A stretch of DNA of 64,000 nucleotides from Enoplosus armatus. Its lineage: Eukaryota; Chordata; Actinopteri; Centrarchiformes; Enoplosidae. The translations under genes and the position numbers were made by a program. The notes beneath the pieces are model-generated. The model ran no database searches. It saw only the letters and a list, made by a program, of their open reading frames with translations, and had not been told where the DNA came from. This document shows, piece after piece, positions 49,600-62,300 of the stretch; the stretch's first letter is position 1, and each line of letters begins with the position of its first letter. The stretch lies in NCBI RefSeq assembly GCF_043641665.1, contig NC_092182.1, forward strand, positions 11,284,956-11,348,955, read 5' to 3'.

Positions 49600-50290
49600 T
49601 CAGTATCACGTAATGACGTGATACGCTTATTGTTGAAAGGTGAAACGCGAACGAGGAAACGGTGTGCGGAGAGCTGATACGTTGAGGAATATGGCTCTTT
49701 TACACGATTTGATTAAGTTCTGCTTCATGCTTGAGACACGGCGAGAAGGTGGACGATATGGTGATAAGTATGCGTACACCAAGAAGGATTTTAAGATGCA
49801 TGGGGCTGTAAAGAAGGAAGACTGAGTCTCGTTGATCCGCTGGAGGGGGACGGATGTTTAAGTCACCAGGGGTCAAACTGTTATGCGGGGGTGAGAGGGG
49901 TGAAGCAGGATGTAGTATCCTCACTGGGTCTGTCCGGTACCACAAGCACAAACACAATACGCTTCTATAGTAATGTGGAAATTAAGAGTCACACTTTAAC
50001 TTGTTTGCTCAGTTTCACTGAAAAACGCGGAACTGAAACCGAAATTCATGTTCTGCTTCTTTTCTTTTTTGCTGTAAAAAGTCATGTGAGGAAAGTTTTC
50101 TCCTGACATTCAGATATAAAAATAAAGTTTTCTTACACTTCAAGTGATCGCTCATTCCCAGCAGGAAGTGTAGACGCAGCTGCTGACGGAGCTGATGATG
50201 CGGATAATAAACCTACCCCTGGACAGGATCCTCATTGTGCTCTGATGACGTCACTGCCCCGACCCGCCTACAGCACGAGCTCACCTGCGT
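49600..50290. promoter_or_regulatory. Promoter-like segment upstream of the tank-like gene
   Basis: TGACGTCA at 50246-50253 lies next to a candidate minus-strand first exon that ends at 50217 before GTAGGT. That exon contains ATGAGGATCCTGTCCAGG, whose phase fits the exon at 47895. GAAACCGAAA at 50035-50044 matches the ISRE core GAAANNGAAA, and a second GAAACGCGAACG-type run is near 49643. A short inverted repeat GTATCACG..CGTGATAC lies near 49602-49624. Link to the tank-like gene is inference. A 61-codon plus-strand open frame at 49640-49825 is unassigned. Confidence 0.35.
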
Positions 50291-52114
50291 CAAACCCAAA
50301 CACACCTGTCAAACTAAAACTTCCTGTTTGTCAAGGCTGCCTTCAAAATAAAAGGCACAATCTTTTGCACAGTTCTATCAAAACTCTTCAAAATGTTATA
50401 ATGCATATTATGTTTTATAGTTAATTGTTCAGTTGTATTTTCTATACATTTTATTTTTATCCATGAAGGTTTCTGAGCCTTCTCCACTCTGCCAGGAAGT
50501 ACATTCAATTCTTTATTTGTTTAGTTTGCTTGGCCAAATGGTACTCAATTTCAAATAGTTTTAGTCTAAAAGTACTGTAATCTGCCTTTAAAGTTAAAGT
50601 GTAAATTTAAAGTGTAGAATGCACTGAAAAATACAGAGGTCATGACCTCAATGTCCACAATGGTTTGTACAGCCTGGATTTTATTGAGGTCTAAAGAGAA
50701 ACTCAACCACTTCAATGGGCAGTAACATGGGCTAAACAGTAAAGTAGCTGGCCGGAAAAACCAAAACAATTAGCTGAAAGAGGCTAAAACACAGAGGAAA
50801 CATTTATTGTGGATCTCAACCTTGTTATTGAGAAAGAAGATGGATCCTCATTGGTAGGGCCATTAGTTACTGCAACAAGAGTTCAGAAGAGAGTCTCAAA
50901 GAGTTCTTTAGCAAACAAAATTGATGATGATGCTTATAAGTCATTCTTAAATGAGCCGAATCGAAAGAGCAGAGGAACAAATCACTGTTACCCGACTACA
51001 GCAAACCAAAGCTAGACTTGAGATCCTTTATACTGTTTTATTGTGCTGTTTTCTGTCTCTGGCTATTCTACCTGTCGTTCTTTACATAGCTAGTAGCCTA
51101 CATTGTGATATGTAGTCCCACTGAAAGCACTGGTAATCCAGATTTGGTCATCTTGAAAAGTTTGTATCTGAATCAGGGTGATCCTTTACAATGTTGCTTT
51201 GAAAAACCGACACAAAAGTAAAATGGATTAGCTGATCCTGGATGGCAAAACCAGGTCATTCTGATTCAGATTAAACTTTTGGAACAGCGTCTATACCAAA
51301 TGTTATGATAGTCCACCCAATAGTTATTTCAGTGGTGAACTGACCAACAAATTGACAGATTGACAGATGGACATTGCCATCCATACAGTCCAATGGGTAA
51401 AATCTGTGAAGTCATCCGCATTTGACCACAATTTTTAACCAAAGGGGGGGACAGGTGTGTTGAGCTGGAGCCACTGTGAAGAGAGGTCGCCATGAAACTG
51501 TTTAGTCATGTTTAGTCCTATTACCTCAGGAAGTATTCACTGTGTGTTTGTGTGTGTGCGTGTGTGGCATTTTTGGTGCTCAGTCATGTGTTGAGTGATA
51601 TCGATTTAAAAATAGAGCAACATTAAGGCAGCAGAGTCCTCTGGGTGGCAGACTACCTTCCATGCCATCCATCCTCTCAGGAGGCGCAGCAGTTTTTGCC
51701 CTCAATGTCAACCCCTGACAGCTGAGTTCACAGCCAGCACCTTGTGATCTCAGAGGGGTGCCAGCTCCCTCTACTTCAGACTGGTTATGTAACTCTGTGT
51801 GAGGGACGGGCAGCCTTCATCTCTCTGATACTGAGAGGGAGTCGTGTCTTTGTCAAGTTGCGTCTCCTTCAAGAGGATCCATTTGTGTTTCGATGCCTTA
51901 TTTTTGGCTGGAAAAAAAAGCTATTATATGCTTGTTATCATCTTGTTGTGTTGTTCAGCATATCTGCTTGCTGCCCTCATAGTCTTGTGTTCTTCCACTG
52001 TTCCTACATTTAATATGTGTCATCTAAAGTCAATTCACATAACTTTATCTTCACAGTGACGGCCCCCATAAAACCACAACGTTTTTAGATTTATGTAAAA
52101 TGAGGTGGGAATTT

Positions 52115-52300
52115 TTTAAAACTTTGGACTGAGCCAGGCCAGCTATTTCCCCGTTTCCAGTCTTTATACTAAGCTGATCGGCTGCTGGCTGTAGCTTCAT
52201 ATTTAGCGCACAGAGAGAGAGTGGTATCCATCTTCTCATCTAACTCTCGGCAAGAAAGCCAATTTGTGTTTTTCCCAAATTGCTGAACTATTCCTTTAAA
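52115..52300. repeat. Foldback element, copy 4 (one arm)
   Basis: Right arm only: CCCGTTTCCAGTCTTTATAC, CTGGCTGTAGCTTCATATTT, CATCTTCTCATCTAACTCTC, CGGCAAGAAAGC and CTGAACTATTCCTTTAAA. Confidence 0.65.
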
Positions 52301-52437
52301 TAGTGATACTGAGACACTGTTATTCACAACTGCATATTTATTAGCTTTATTAGTTCTTGTCTGGTGCTTTTTTATAAGCTGCCAATCAAGGCAAGAAAAT
52401 ATCTTTCAACAGTTAATGATGTAATTTAATCAGAAAG

Positions 52438-52580
52438 AGTCAAGTCAAGTAAATTTGATTTAGCCCAATATCACAAATTTGCCTCAGGGGGCTTTACAAT
52501 CAGTAGAATATACGACATCTTAAGACCCTCGATTCCGATGAGGAAAAACTGCCTAAGAAAAGCCTTTTAACGAGAGAGAG
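52438..52580. repeat. Short interspersed fish repeat
   Basis: GTCAAGTCAAGTAAATTTGA, TTAGCCCAATATCACAAATT, GGGGCTTTACAATCAG and TCCGATGAGGAAAAACTGCC. The block is familiar from fish intergenic DNA; its class is not certain. Confidence 0.5.
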
Positions 52581-53060
52581 AGTTGAATGAAACAACAAGA
52601 CGGCAGTGAGAACAAGAATAAGACACACTAAAACACACTAATCCCAGTTTTCTAGCCAAAATAAGTTGATGACAATAATAGACATCAATAAATGTACCAA
52701 ACATTCAACAAAAGAAAAGTACTCTCACGCTCCATCTTTACACTGTGTGAAAGCCTGTATGTTAATTCCTATTTTTAACAGCTGCTCATGTTTCCAAGGA
52801 CATGTGTGATGCTTTATCACTTGCACACTTGATGTGATCCAAGTGTTCAAAAACTTTTCAAGAAACATTGCTTCTCCTAATGGTTCTTAGATTTAGTTAG
52901 ATTTACAAAACACGTTAGAGTTAAAGAGCCTTCAGTCAGAGTGTGAATTGTTAATTGATGCAGTTATTTATATCTATGTTGTAGCTCATACTGTACCACC
53001 CGCCTGCGCTAGTATGTTTGCTGGTTTGCACCATGTGTTTGCTCTGACCTTGAACCCCTA

Positions 53061-53118
53061 CACACACACATACATACACACACACACACACACATACACA
53101 CACACACACACACACGCA
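53061..53118. repeat. (CA)n microsatellite
   Basis: Interrupted CA run with CATA units. It is opposite in sense to the GT run at 53199. Confidence 0.9.
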
Positions 53119-53195
53119 CGCACCACACCCTGTCCACCAGCCACCCTCCTCTACCGCCATCCCTTTGCACTTGATCCCTATGTTGGGGCTCTCTG

Positions 53196-53198
<3 letters not shown>

Positions 53199-53276
<78 letters not shown>
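53199..53276. repeat. Long (GT)n microsatellite
   Basis: About 38 nearly pure GT units between two CA-sense runs. Confidence 0.95.
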
Positions 53277-53278
<2 letters not shown>

Positions 53279-53422
53279 GGGATTTGCTGTGAATAACTTC
53301 CGGGCATGCAGCCAGGAACTGTCATCTGCCAGTGCAACACTATCCATCCTGTCAATCTTGTTTTATAATTGTAACATTCTCATATTCTCCGGCTGAGCAG
53401 AGAGAAGTTTCCAACATAGTGA

Positions 53423-53424
<2 letters not shown>

Positions 53425-53499
<75 letters not shown>

Positions 53500-53513
53500 T
53501 CACACACACACAA
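53425..53513. repeat. Long (CA)n microsatellite
   Basis: About 40 CA units with CACTCACTCA interruptions near the right end. Confidence 0.95.
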
Positions 53514-54673
53514 AGAAATAATATAATTTCTTTAATTGCTAACTGAGCTTCTCCTGCAGCCTCTTGTGAGTTATCAGAGTTATCAGAGTTGTAAGGTTTA
53601 TTGTTTGTAATATAAAATAGTCAGTGATTAGTTTACATCCACTTTTTCAGTCTTTTTCGTTTACCTCTGTTGCTACAAACACCTTTGTGATCATCATTGG
53701 AAGAAACAGGTACAATGTGAATTCATCAAATTCAAAAGGCAAAAAGCCAAACTGTAAAGTTTACTGGTGTAATCTTAAATCTTTTTTCCAACTTCTCTGT
53801 TAAAAGAAAAACAGCATAATTATAATTTTAGGGGTATTAGCTTTGAAGCATGAAATCCGTCTTTCAAGTGCATCACTGTCCGAGTGGCCCCTCAGTAAAG
53901 TTTATAATACCCAAGGACATAACGAAGACGGCCATTAAATGTCTACAGAGCAAACAGGTTTCCTCCATCCCTCCCATTCAGACACTACAGAACGATAATT
54001 CAGCTGGCTCACCATCCACTTATGAATTTAATCCCGCAGGGACTAAGAGCTCAAGACGGTGATGCGGGGTGTACAGTTATCACAGGGATGGCATAAGCAA
54101 TGACATCTGCCAACTCATTTATCACCGGACTCTCTTAGTGAGAGAGACCAGATCCAATTACAGTGGTTTCTATGGGCTCAACAATGGCCTGCTATAAATA
54201 CACTCACAGGGGGTTTTCCACACTCAACAGCACACCCACACACATACAAGTACTGTTGCACAAATATACAGTACATATACAAATTAATGTGCGTTAAGAT
54301 GAACGTGGGAGACTCTGTGGTCATCACTGGAATGATATTATCATGCCAACTTCTCTTAGACACCTTCATTTTTGTCTTCTTCTCAAGCATCGTGAGGGAC
54401 TCTGCACTGTGCTGAGATGCTCTGGAAAATAAGGTCTGCAGAGGAATATCTGCAGAATGTTATGTGTACCTGTGTGTAGGTGTGTGTGCATAAAAAGGTG
54501 TAGAAGAGAAAGAGGAGTGGAGAAAGAAACACAGAATCCCCCACCAAGCACTAAACGGCTTCACAGAGTTATTTACAGCTCAATCCATCAATAAACGACA
54601 GGTGCAGCATCCTCACAAACAAACCTATTAGCTTTCCTCCCGCTGGAACAATATCCTCTCTAGCAATCAGCTG

Positions 54674-54735
<62 letters not shown>
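54674..54735. repeat. (CA)n microsatellite
   Basis: CA run of about 30 units with one AAAC interruption. Confidence 0.95.
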
Positions 54736-54739
<4 letters not shown>

Positions 54740-54919
54740 CACTAACATCTTTGTGACTGGCCAATATGTAAAGTTTCAGGTTAAATAAAAGTGAAAATGT
54801 TGGTTTCCCCAAATGTGCTCTGATATTTTAGAGCTCCTCCTAAATTTCTCAAATGAGGCTTTATGGGGAGCTTTATGTCTCTTTCAGGGGAGCCGAGTTC
54901 CCCATAGCTCCGTATTTAT

Positions 54920-55320
54920 AAGCCTTGAACATTCATGGCTCCCAGAGGATGAATATTAATGACTTTGGTGACCTCCTCTAGCACCACCACGAGGTTCGCA
55001 TTTGTGGTTTTTAGTGAAATGTCTTAACAACCACTGGATGGATTGCCATGACATTTGGTACACACATTCATGTTCCTCTCGGGATGAATTGTAATAACTT
55101 TTCATATTTCCATCATCAGGTCAGAATTTTAACTTCTAATACTTTGAATTCTGATTTAAAAAAAAACGAATGACAGCCTCAGCCTGTACTTTGTATTCAT
55201 TGCTAATTAATTACAATTGTGAACATGTTAGCATGCTGACATTAGCATTTAGCTCAAAGCACCACTTTAAGAACAGCCTCACAGAGTTTGTAGCATGACT
55301 GTAGACTTAGTGTTGTTCAT
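54920..55320. repeat. 'GCATGTTAGCATG' dispersed element, copy 3
   Basis: Contains TCATGGCTCCCAGAGGATGA, AGCACCACCACGAGGTTCGC, CATTTGGTACACACATTCAT, AACATGTTAGCATGCTGACA and AAGCACCACTTTAAGAACAG. Confidence 0.7.
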
Positions 55321-55374
55321 GCATTTGCACTAATTTTAAGCAGCAATTTGATATCGTAGTTATAAAATAACACA

Positions 55375-55490
55375 ATATACTCGTGCACTTTACTTGAGTA
55401 TATCATGTTATTTTCACAAGTACCTCAAATTATACTTAAGTACAGTACTTGAGTCAATGTACTCAGCTACATTCCACCACTCTATAAAGA
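55375..55490. repeat. 'AAGTACTGTACTTAAG' element, fragment 3
   Basis: TTTACTTGAGTATATCATGT, ATTATACTTAAGTACAGTAC and CTACATTCCACCACTCT; one end of the family. Confidence 0.6.
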
Positions 55491-56514
55491 TACAATTGTC
55501 ATGATAACAACAAGAAAATCTTGTACAGTTTGATGTATTGTAATCAAACAGCAAACATTTCACTGTGTTACATGCTTTCAAACCTTTCCTGTATATAGAG
55601 AAGTTGCAGAAGGAAAGTGTAAAATATGGAGCTCAGCAATTTTTGTGCAACAAATCACCATGACAAGCAAGTGAGCCACATGTTAGCAGTCAGAACATAA
55701 TGTCGTCAGGGTGTAAGGCTACAGTTTGTTCCTGAATGCAGAGTGTTGCATGTCAAGGCACAGGTCAAAGGTTAAGGGGCCAATGGCAGCTCCAGATGGT
55801 ACCTTTCCACTTTTGGAAAAAGATGGTGTCAGTTCAAACATGGGATATATGGACAAGGGAATGTATTTTGAGTTTGGGTTTGGGCAATGTGAAGGGGCAA
55901 CATGTCTGACCTGTCATGGATACGTGACCACAAAGAATGAAAAGTCACAAGGAAAGTCAAAAGGGATTAACACAGTAGATAGATGCTTTTAGTTAGAAGG
56001 AACTCTCTGAGCTGCTGCATTCATCTAAATCCTGAAACTGTACTCGTCTGCTGTTCCCATTACATCTGACTTGTGCAGCACGCTTGCCATTTTGTAACAT
56101 AATGAACACCTCAATGCAAGCTAGCTTTCATATTGCCTCCTCCTCTTTTCTCCCCTTGTCCCTTTTTTCCACTCTGTCTGCCAACACCAAAATCCAGATG
56201 ACCGGAACGTGGTGTACAGTAGGATCGGGTGTCGAGCGGCTGAATGCAGTCGGTGCTGCAGTCTGCTGTGGCTGAGAGTGGCACGGTGTCGTCTTCCCTT
56301 TGGTTGGGGATGTTGCCAACATTAACGCCATGTGTGACAAAACAACACAGACTAAGTGAAAAGGAGATGAAGGACTACTTTTGGTCACTTTTCACCACAT
56401 CATTAATATGTAACAAGCTGCAGCACAGTGAGTGTTGTGTTAAACAAAGCTTACGCTTTGTTTCCTGCACTGCACCAAATTACTGGGAAACATTTTCTAG
56501 ATTCTTCTTAAAGG

Positions 56515-56900
56515 ATAGGTCTGGTGATATTTGACATTATTTTGTCAACAAATCCCACGAAAAGACCAAGAACAACAATATGTTGATCTTACTAACAAGT
56601 TTTGCCTTTGTAGCCAAAGCCTGACATCGCTTATTCAGTATCAGGCTCTATGAGGTTGTACCACAGACAAACAACAAAAGAACTGGATGTGCCCACCGTG
56701 ACGTCACCCACTGGTTTGTGGACCAATGGGTGACCATTTCTGAAGCCTTGAGTTTGGCATTTTGGCCATCACCATCTTGGTTTTTTAGAACCATAAGTGA
56801 CCATATTTGGATGAGAGGGTGGAGAACCCGAGGACACTATGCACCTGGCCTCTGGCTACGCCATGTAAAGTCGTACAAAATTAGCTTGTAAATGTACTTA
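56515..56900. repeat. Probable dispersed repeat with a conserved GTGACGTCACCC block
   Basis: GTGACGTCACCCACTGGTTT, CATCACCATCTTGGTTTTTT and GTGACCATATTTGGATGAGA occur together. I associate this block with a fish repeat. Only one copy is clear in this window, so repeat status is not proven here. Confidence 0.35.
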
Positions 56901-57059
56901 CCGGAGAAAAAGAACAGCCGACTCCATAGAGTGTCTTTTAGTGTCAACCGAACGTCTCTATCCTGATTGACAGGTTGCCATGGTAGCGGTTGTCTATTAT
57001 ACTCTCAATGGGACAATAATTTACAAAATGAAAATCATGCTGTATTGAAGAAGACTTGG

Positions 57060-57440
57060 AACTAAAGATTGAGACCGTAAACTCATCAGGAAAATGTTTA
57101 CCATGTTCAGCATCTTAGTTCAACATGTTAGCATGCAAACATTCGCTAATTAGCATTAAAACATGGAATGGAAATATTGGATAAAACTGACCTGATGATG
57201 GTGCTCGTTGAAAAGTCAGGGGATCCATTCGTCCTGAGGACGACGGATTTAATGGCAATGTATCCAACAGATGTTGTGATATATCAGTCAAAGCCATAAA
57301 TATCAACCTCATGGTGGCGCTAAAGGAAAAGTCAGGAGATCACCAAAGTCATTAGGATTAATCTTCTGGGAACCATGAATGTTTGTACAAAATTTTGTGA
57401 CAATCAATAAGCCACACTGTTGCACAAATGGGTTTGAGTA
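57060..57440. repeat. 'GCATGTTAGCATG' dispersed element, copy 4 (antisense)
   Basis: Contains CAACATGTTAGCATGCAAAC, ATCAACCTCATGGTGGCGCT and TTCTGGGAACCATGAATGTT, in reverse order to copy 3. Confidence 0.7.
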
Positions 57441-58523
57441 AGGAAGTCATCGAGAGACGGACTAACGCATTATTGATCTTTCTTTTCATGTGATTTGTTG
57501 AGAACAAAATATATAATATCAGCAGCCTTATCCTTTAACCATTTTTGTAAGCCAATGTTTCAAAAAGCAGAATACAAAATATATTCTGTCTCTTTGAAGA
57601 CACTTACAGGAAATATATCACTCCATTTCCAATATTTAAACAAAGGAAGCCAGTGATGTATTTTCAAAAAGATTTAATATCAAATATTCTCTTTTTAATA
57701 CTCCTGCACAATTTTACGAAAGCCCTGGCAGTGTATTCAAAGGCCACACACATGTCCCAAACAAAACACAGTATTTGTCATACTGTTTGAACACTGTTTG
57801 AAGTGCTCTTAGCTGCTCATCTTCTCATCACATTTCACTGTGATTCCTTAAGATATTTCTTAAATTCATTTTGAGATGAAAATAAAAAATAAATCCAACA
57901 TGTAAAAAAAAAAACCTGCACAATTCAGAAGAATGTGGAAGACGTAGGAGAGTTTTACAAACACTGAGTTGAGGTTCAAAACACAAGTAGGGTGATGTAT
58001 TCAGGGCCAAAGACAAGAAACCAGTTGATGTCAAACATGAAATGTCAGCTTATGCATGTAGATTTTCAAGCGTTGTTGGGTAAAAACAAATCACAGAAAG
58101 GGAATACTGTATCTATTTGTGGATACAAGGAGACGCTTTGACTTAATTTAATCTTAAGCTGGACGGCTCTACTGTAGATATGAGTTTCACCGCCTCAGGA
58201 ACATATGAACAGGATTTAGTTCTTATAGATCCTAAACCACCTGTCATTACTTGATGTCCTTCCAGTTTAGCAGTGTGAAGTGTGCATTCAAGTATTGTAT
58301 GCTCTTTGTCAAACTGTACTGACACTCGCATCCCTCTGACACTTCATATCAAAAGCTGGCACAGGCCTGAAATCATATTCATCAGTCGTGAGTACGAAAT
58401 GAATTCTGGTGATGAAATTGATATAGATTATTTCTGCCGTAATTGGGCCTCGCTGTGTGTGATATTTGGAATGAAAATTCACTTAGTGTCACTTATTATG
58501 GTTTGAAAAAGGCACTTTGCATT

Positions 58524-58529
58524 TTTATT
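58524..58529 (-). terminator. Candidate nr4a1 polyadenylation signal
   Basis: AATAAA on the minus strand about 800 bases past the stop codon. The 3' region between is AT-rich, as expected for an unstable immediate-early mRNA. Confidence 0.4.
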
Positions 58530-59329
58530 CAGCAAGTCCATTTTTGTTCTTAAAAGCCCAAGAAGTGTGTTGTTACAGGGACATGTGGTTCAACAGGAAC
58601 CCTGCCAGCATCAGCCTTTACAAGGTGTTGCAAAATGGCAGCAGAAGCAGTTATGTCAGAACATTTTGTTTAGCTTAAGGCAATAAGGTTTGTAACTGGT
58701 AGTATCAAAATAAGAGTAAACTTTGGTCCAAGACCTTCCACAGGAGCACGATTAGGACTAAAACTATCTTTTGTGATACAAAGAAATTAGTAAATATTTC
58801 CCTTTTGAAAAGTAGGACTCCACAGTTCTTTAGAGAAACAGGTTGTGTGATTCTGCCTGCCTTTTTCTACTAAACAATCTACTACCTCAGCACCTTTGTG
58901 GGATCAAAAAGCATCTTGCTTTTTAAGAAATTAGTGTGTTTTTTTGTTTTTAGGAAAAGCTATGTATGTAGCACTGCATTGCATCTACCCAAATATCCAT
59001 GTCTTACTAGCTGCATAGCAGGACAACATTCACACATCTAGCACAGCAATAAAGTCATTATACAAATGCACACAAAAATATATATAAATGGTGTGCTGAA
59101 CTGTTAATACCACTTCAGCTCTGTCCATGACAGTTTCATTGAAATTATATGAATCTTTATGCAGTACTCACACAGTTACCATATTCAAACTTATTGTTAG
59201 AAAAATAATGGTCTCTTGAACAATGTCAGACATTTGTCAGAAGGAGGTTCACAGTCCAATGATAAAACCTCACGTTAGGCGCTTTGAGTCTATCATTTTT
59301 ACAAACAACACATTTATGTTCATGTTTTT

Positions 59330-62300
59330 TCAGAACGGCAGAGTATCCAAAAAGATTTTCTCCACTATTGGTGGAGGGGGGACCAGGTCCTCCAGTTTCA
59401 GGTAGAAGATGCGCTGTAGGCCCTGTGTGCATAGAGTCCTCAGTTCAGGGAGTTTTCCCAGAAGACGAGAAAGATAGTTGGGCTGGGCCCGGCTCGGTTC
59501 TGATCCGTTTCCGCTCACGTGTTCCCTTAAAGAAGTGATGAGGTGATTCTGAAAGTCCTCAACCCGTTTGGGCTCTTTGAGACCGTGGCGATCTAGATGC
59601 AAAAGGTGTTCTCATGAGAAACACAGTTCGGAATATAAACATAAAATTCAAACGCAGTCAGACTCACTGTAATGAAAAGCAAAACAGAAGCTCTCACTCA
59701 CCGGTGATGATAACGAGCGCTGCAAGGCAGGCAAACAAGGAAGTGTCTAAGTTCATGCGGTGGAGGCTCTGGGAGAAATCCATGATGGAGTCAATCCAGT
59801 CACCAAAACTACGAACGCACTGCAGTCGGTGGAGGACCACGCCGTTACAGAAGATCAGCTTGTTTTTCTCAGGATTTGACCTGCACAGTTTCAAACCGAC
59901 AGTTCGATCAGCATATTGAAAAGCACACATTCTTTGCAGTCTCGTGAAATATCAGTTAACATGGCAATGGTAAAAGAAGCCAACCTGTATGCGAGTCGCA
60001 GAATGAAGAGCTCAACAAAGGAAGATTCCAGGAGCAGCTCCTGGTCCTCTGTGCAGAAATCTGTGAATCCTGGGATGGTTTCAGCCCAGTTTCTTATTAC
60101 ATCCAAAGTACTGGTCAACAGGTCATAAAACTGCTGGATATCACCGGCATCCTCCTTTTCTTTCAGGTTGTCCACTGTCTCCTGGTACTGAGGAGGAAGA
60201 GAAGGGAAGGGTCACTGCCACTGAAAAGGACTGCAAATACCATCAATGAGCTGTTCACTGTCTTACATCCCGTATTATGTGATTAGTACAAAGGAGCTCT
60301 GGACACGCTGAAAGTCTTGAGATTTACCTTGGAGTAGTCAAGTTTTCCGATGGTTGGGTTTGAGTCTAAATGAGCTCTGACAAGAGAGGCTATGATGTTG
60401 ACACTGGGGGTCGTGGATGAAGCCTCAGCCACAGTCTTGGGTTTAGAGGGCAGACGACCCCGGCGACCTTTGAGGCTGTCTGTGCGAACAACTAAGAGAG
60501 GGATAGAAAAGAGGAGACTTAAACCACACGTTCGTGACTCTCACATGGCCGTTGCTGCACCCCGCAATTTAAAAAACAACTGCTGTATCAGTTTCAGTTT
60601 CCCTTTTTTCTGCAGCTGGCACTATAAGGCTCTGGTTACATATGTCTGTCATTCCTAGCTCTGCTTTCACAAGACTGTCATTACAAACCCCGGTTTCTTG
60701 CCGTACATTAGTCACTGAAAGCTTTAAGAGAGTCTGACATTGCATTACCTTCTTTGACCATTCCCACTGCAAGACATTTCTGGAAACGGCAGAACTGGCA
60801 GCGGTTTCTCCTCCTCTTGTCCACTGGACAGTCTTTACTGGCGAGGCACACATACTTTGCATTTTTCTGCACAGTTCGCTGTCAAACAGGGAAAATAATT
60901 TACCTTACTATAGGTTTATAATGCTGCACACATTTTGTAATTGACAGAAATGCACCAATAAATCTGCATACTATCCTAGGTTACATTAGCATCTCAATTT
61001 CCATATTATTGGTATGTCCTAAAAGCGTCACCTGTTTTGCATTTCAACTGGCGCGCTCCAGAACAAATATACACATTGGTATCAGCCAATAACCATTGGA
61101 GCATTACTGGTAAAAGCTCAATATGAACGTCTCATTTAATCTGAATAACTCACAAGTATAGCTCTGAACAATACTGGATTTTTGAGGCTGAGACTGATAT
61201 CAATATTTGAGAGAATCCAATCATTATACTTTATTACACAAACACATACCATAAGAAAACACTTTTAATAAGGATCCCTTACATTTTTCTTGTAACCAAG
61301 ATATGTACATTGTACAGTTAAACTTGTCAGCGCTCTCTGGTGGACAAACTTTATATGGTGTCACTGTTTCTAAACCACCTGATACACATCTTTGCCGTTT
61401 CTGTACTGCAATTTCTTGTTACTTATTGGCCAACATGTGCACTGATACCAATATTTCTGCAATAAGCTATTATGAGCCAATATGTCGTCCCAGTAGATGT
61501 ATCTACTTGGTAGAATAAACCTGCAAAATGCTGTTCAGCTATTTACCTTGAAGAAACCTTTGCAGCCCTCACAGGTGCGGACTCCATAGTGCTGACAGGA
61601 TGCATTGTCACCACAAACAGCACAGCGGCCCTCACTGGAACCTGGGTTGTGGGTTTTAGGAGACGTCATGGCCCCCTCCACTATCCTGGGGCTTTCCAGG
61701 GGTCCATGGTCCAGGGACATGGGGGGACAATGAAGTGGAGAGACATGCTGCTGAGCAGGGGACAGGAAGAAAGGGTCGTCATGGCCTGGCCGAGTGTCCT
61801 GATGCTGCCCCAGGGGAGAGAGCTGCTCTGGTGCGGGGCTGAAGGTGAAAAAGGAGAGCTGCTGGGCCATGGCGGCCTTATCAGCCACAGAGGACGGAGG
61901 GGCTGAGGGGTAGGGGCTGAACGGGGAATCCCAGACAGGTGCAGACTGGGTCTGAAAGCCTGGTGTTGGAGGAGAAGCAGCAGCATAAACTGGGCTGCCA
62001 TAGTAGTCAGAGCCACATGACGACAGTGTTTCATCAAGGCAGCTGAGCGCAAAGGATCCTGGGTAACAACCATACACCTGGAGATCATCCAGCTTGAAGG
62101 CTTGGCTCTGCATCTGAGGGCAGGAGCTTTCAGCTACCGCGGCGTGGTTGAATGAAACTGTAGAGGCGGGAGGAGAGGTGGTAATCTTGCAGGAATAAGC
62201 ATCAAACTCCCCCATGTAGCCATTTCCCACCAAGGTGTTGATGCTGGGCAACGAAGATGTAGACAGCTGGTCCTTTTGGCCACTGATGTCCATCATCAGT

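Larger units (their letters stand above)
50300..57450. other. Gene-poor, repeat-rich interval between the tank-like gene and nr4a1
   Basis: No coding sequence I can support. Open frames at 50809-51015, 53850-54062 and 55726-55992 have no recognised similarity. The interval contains a half foldback element, a small SINE-like piece, long AC/GT microsatellites and two 'GCATGTTAGCATG' copies. It ends in the distal 3' flank of nr4a1. Confidence 0.5.

Noticed and set aside
52951..53526. Long open frames of alternating Thr-His or Val-Cys
   Set aside because: Translations of CA/GT microsatellites, not proteins.
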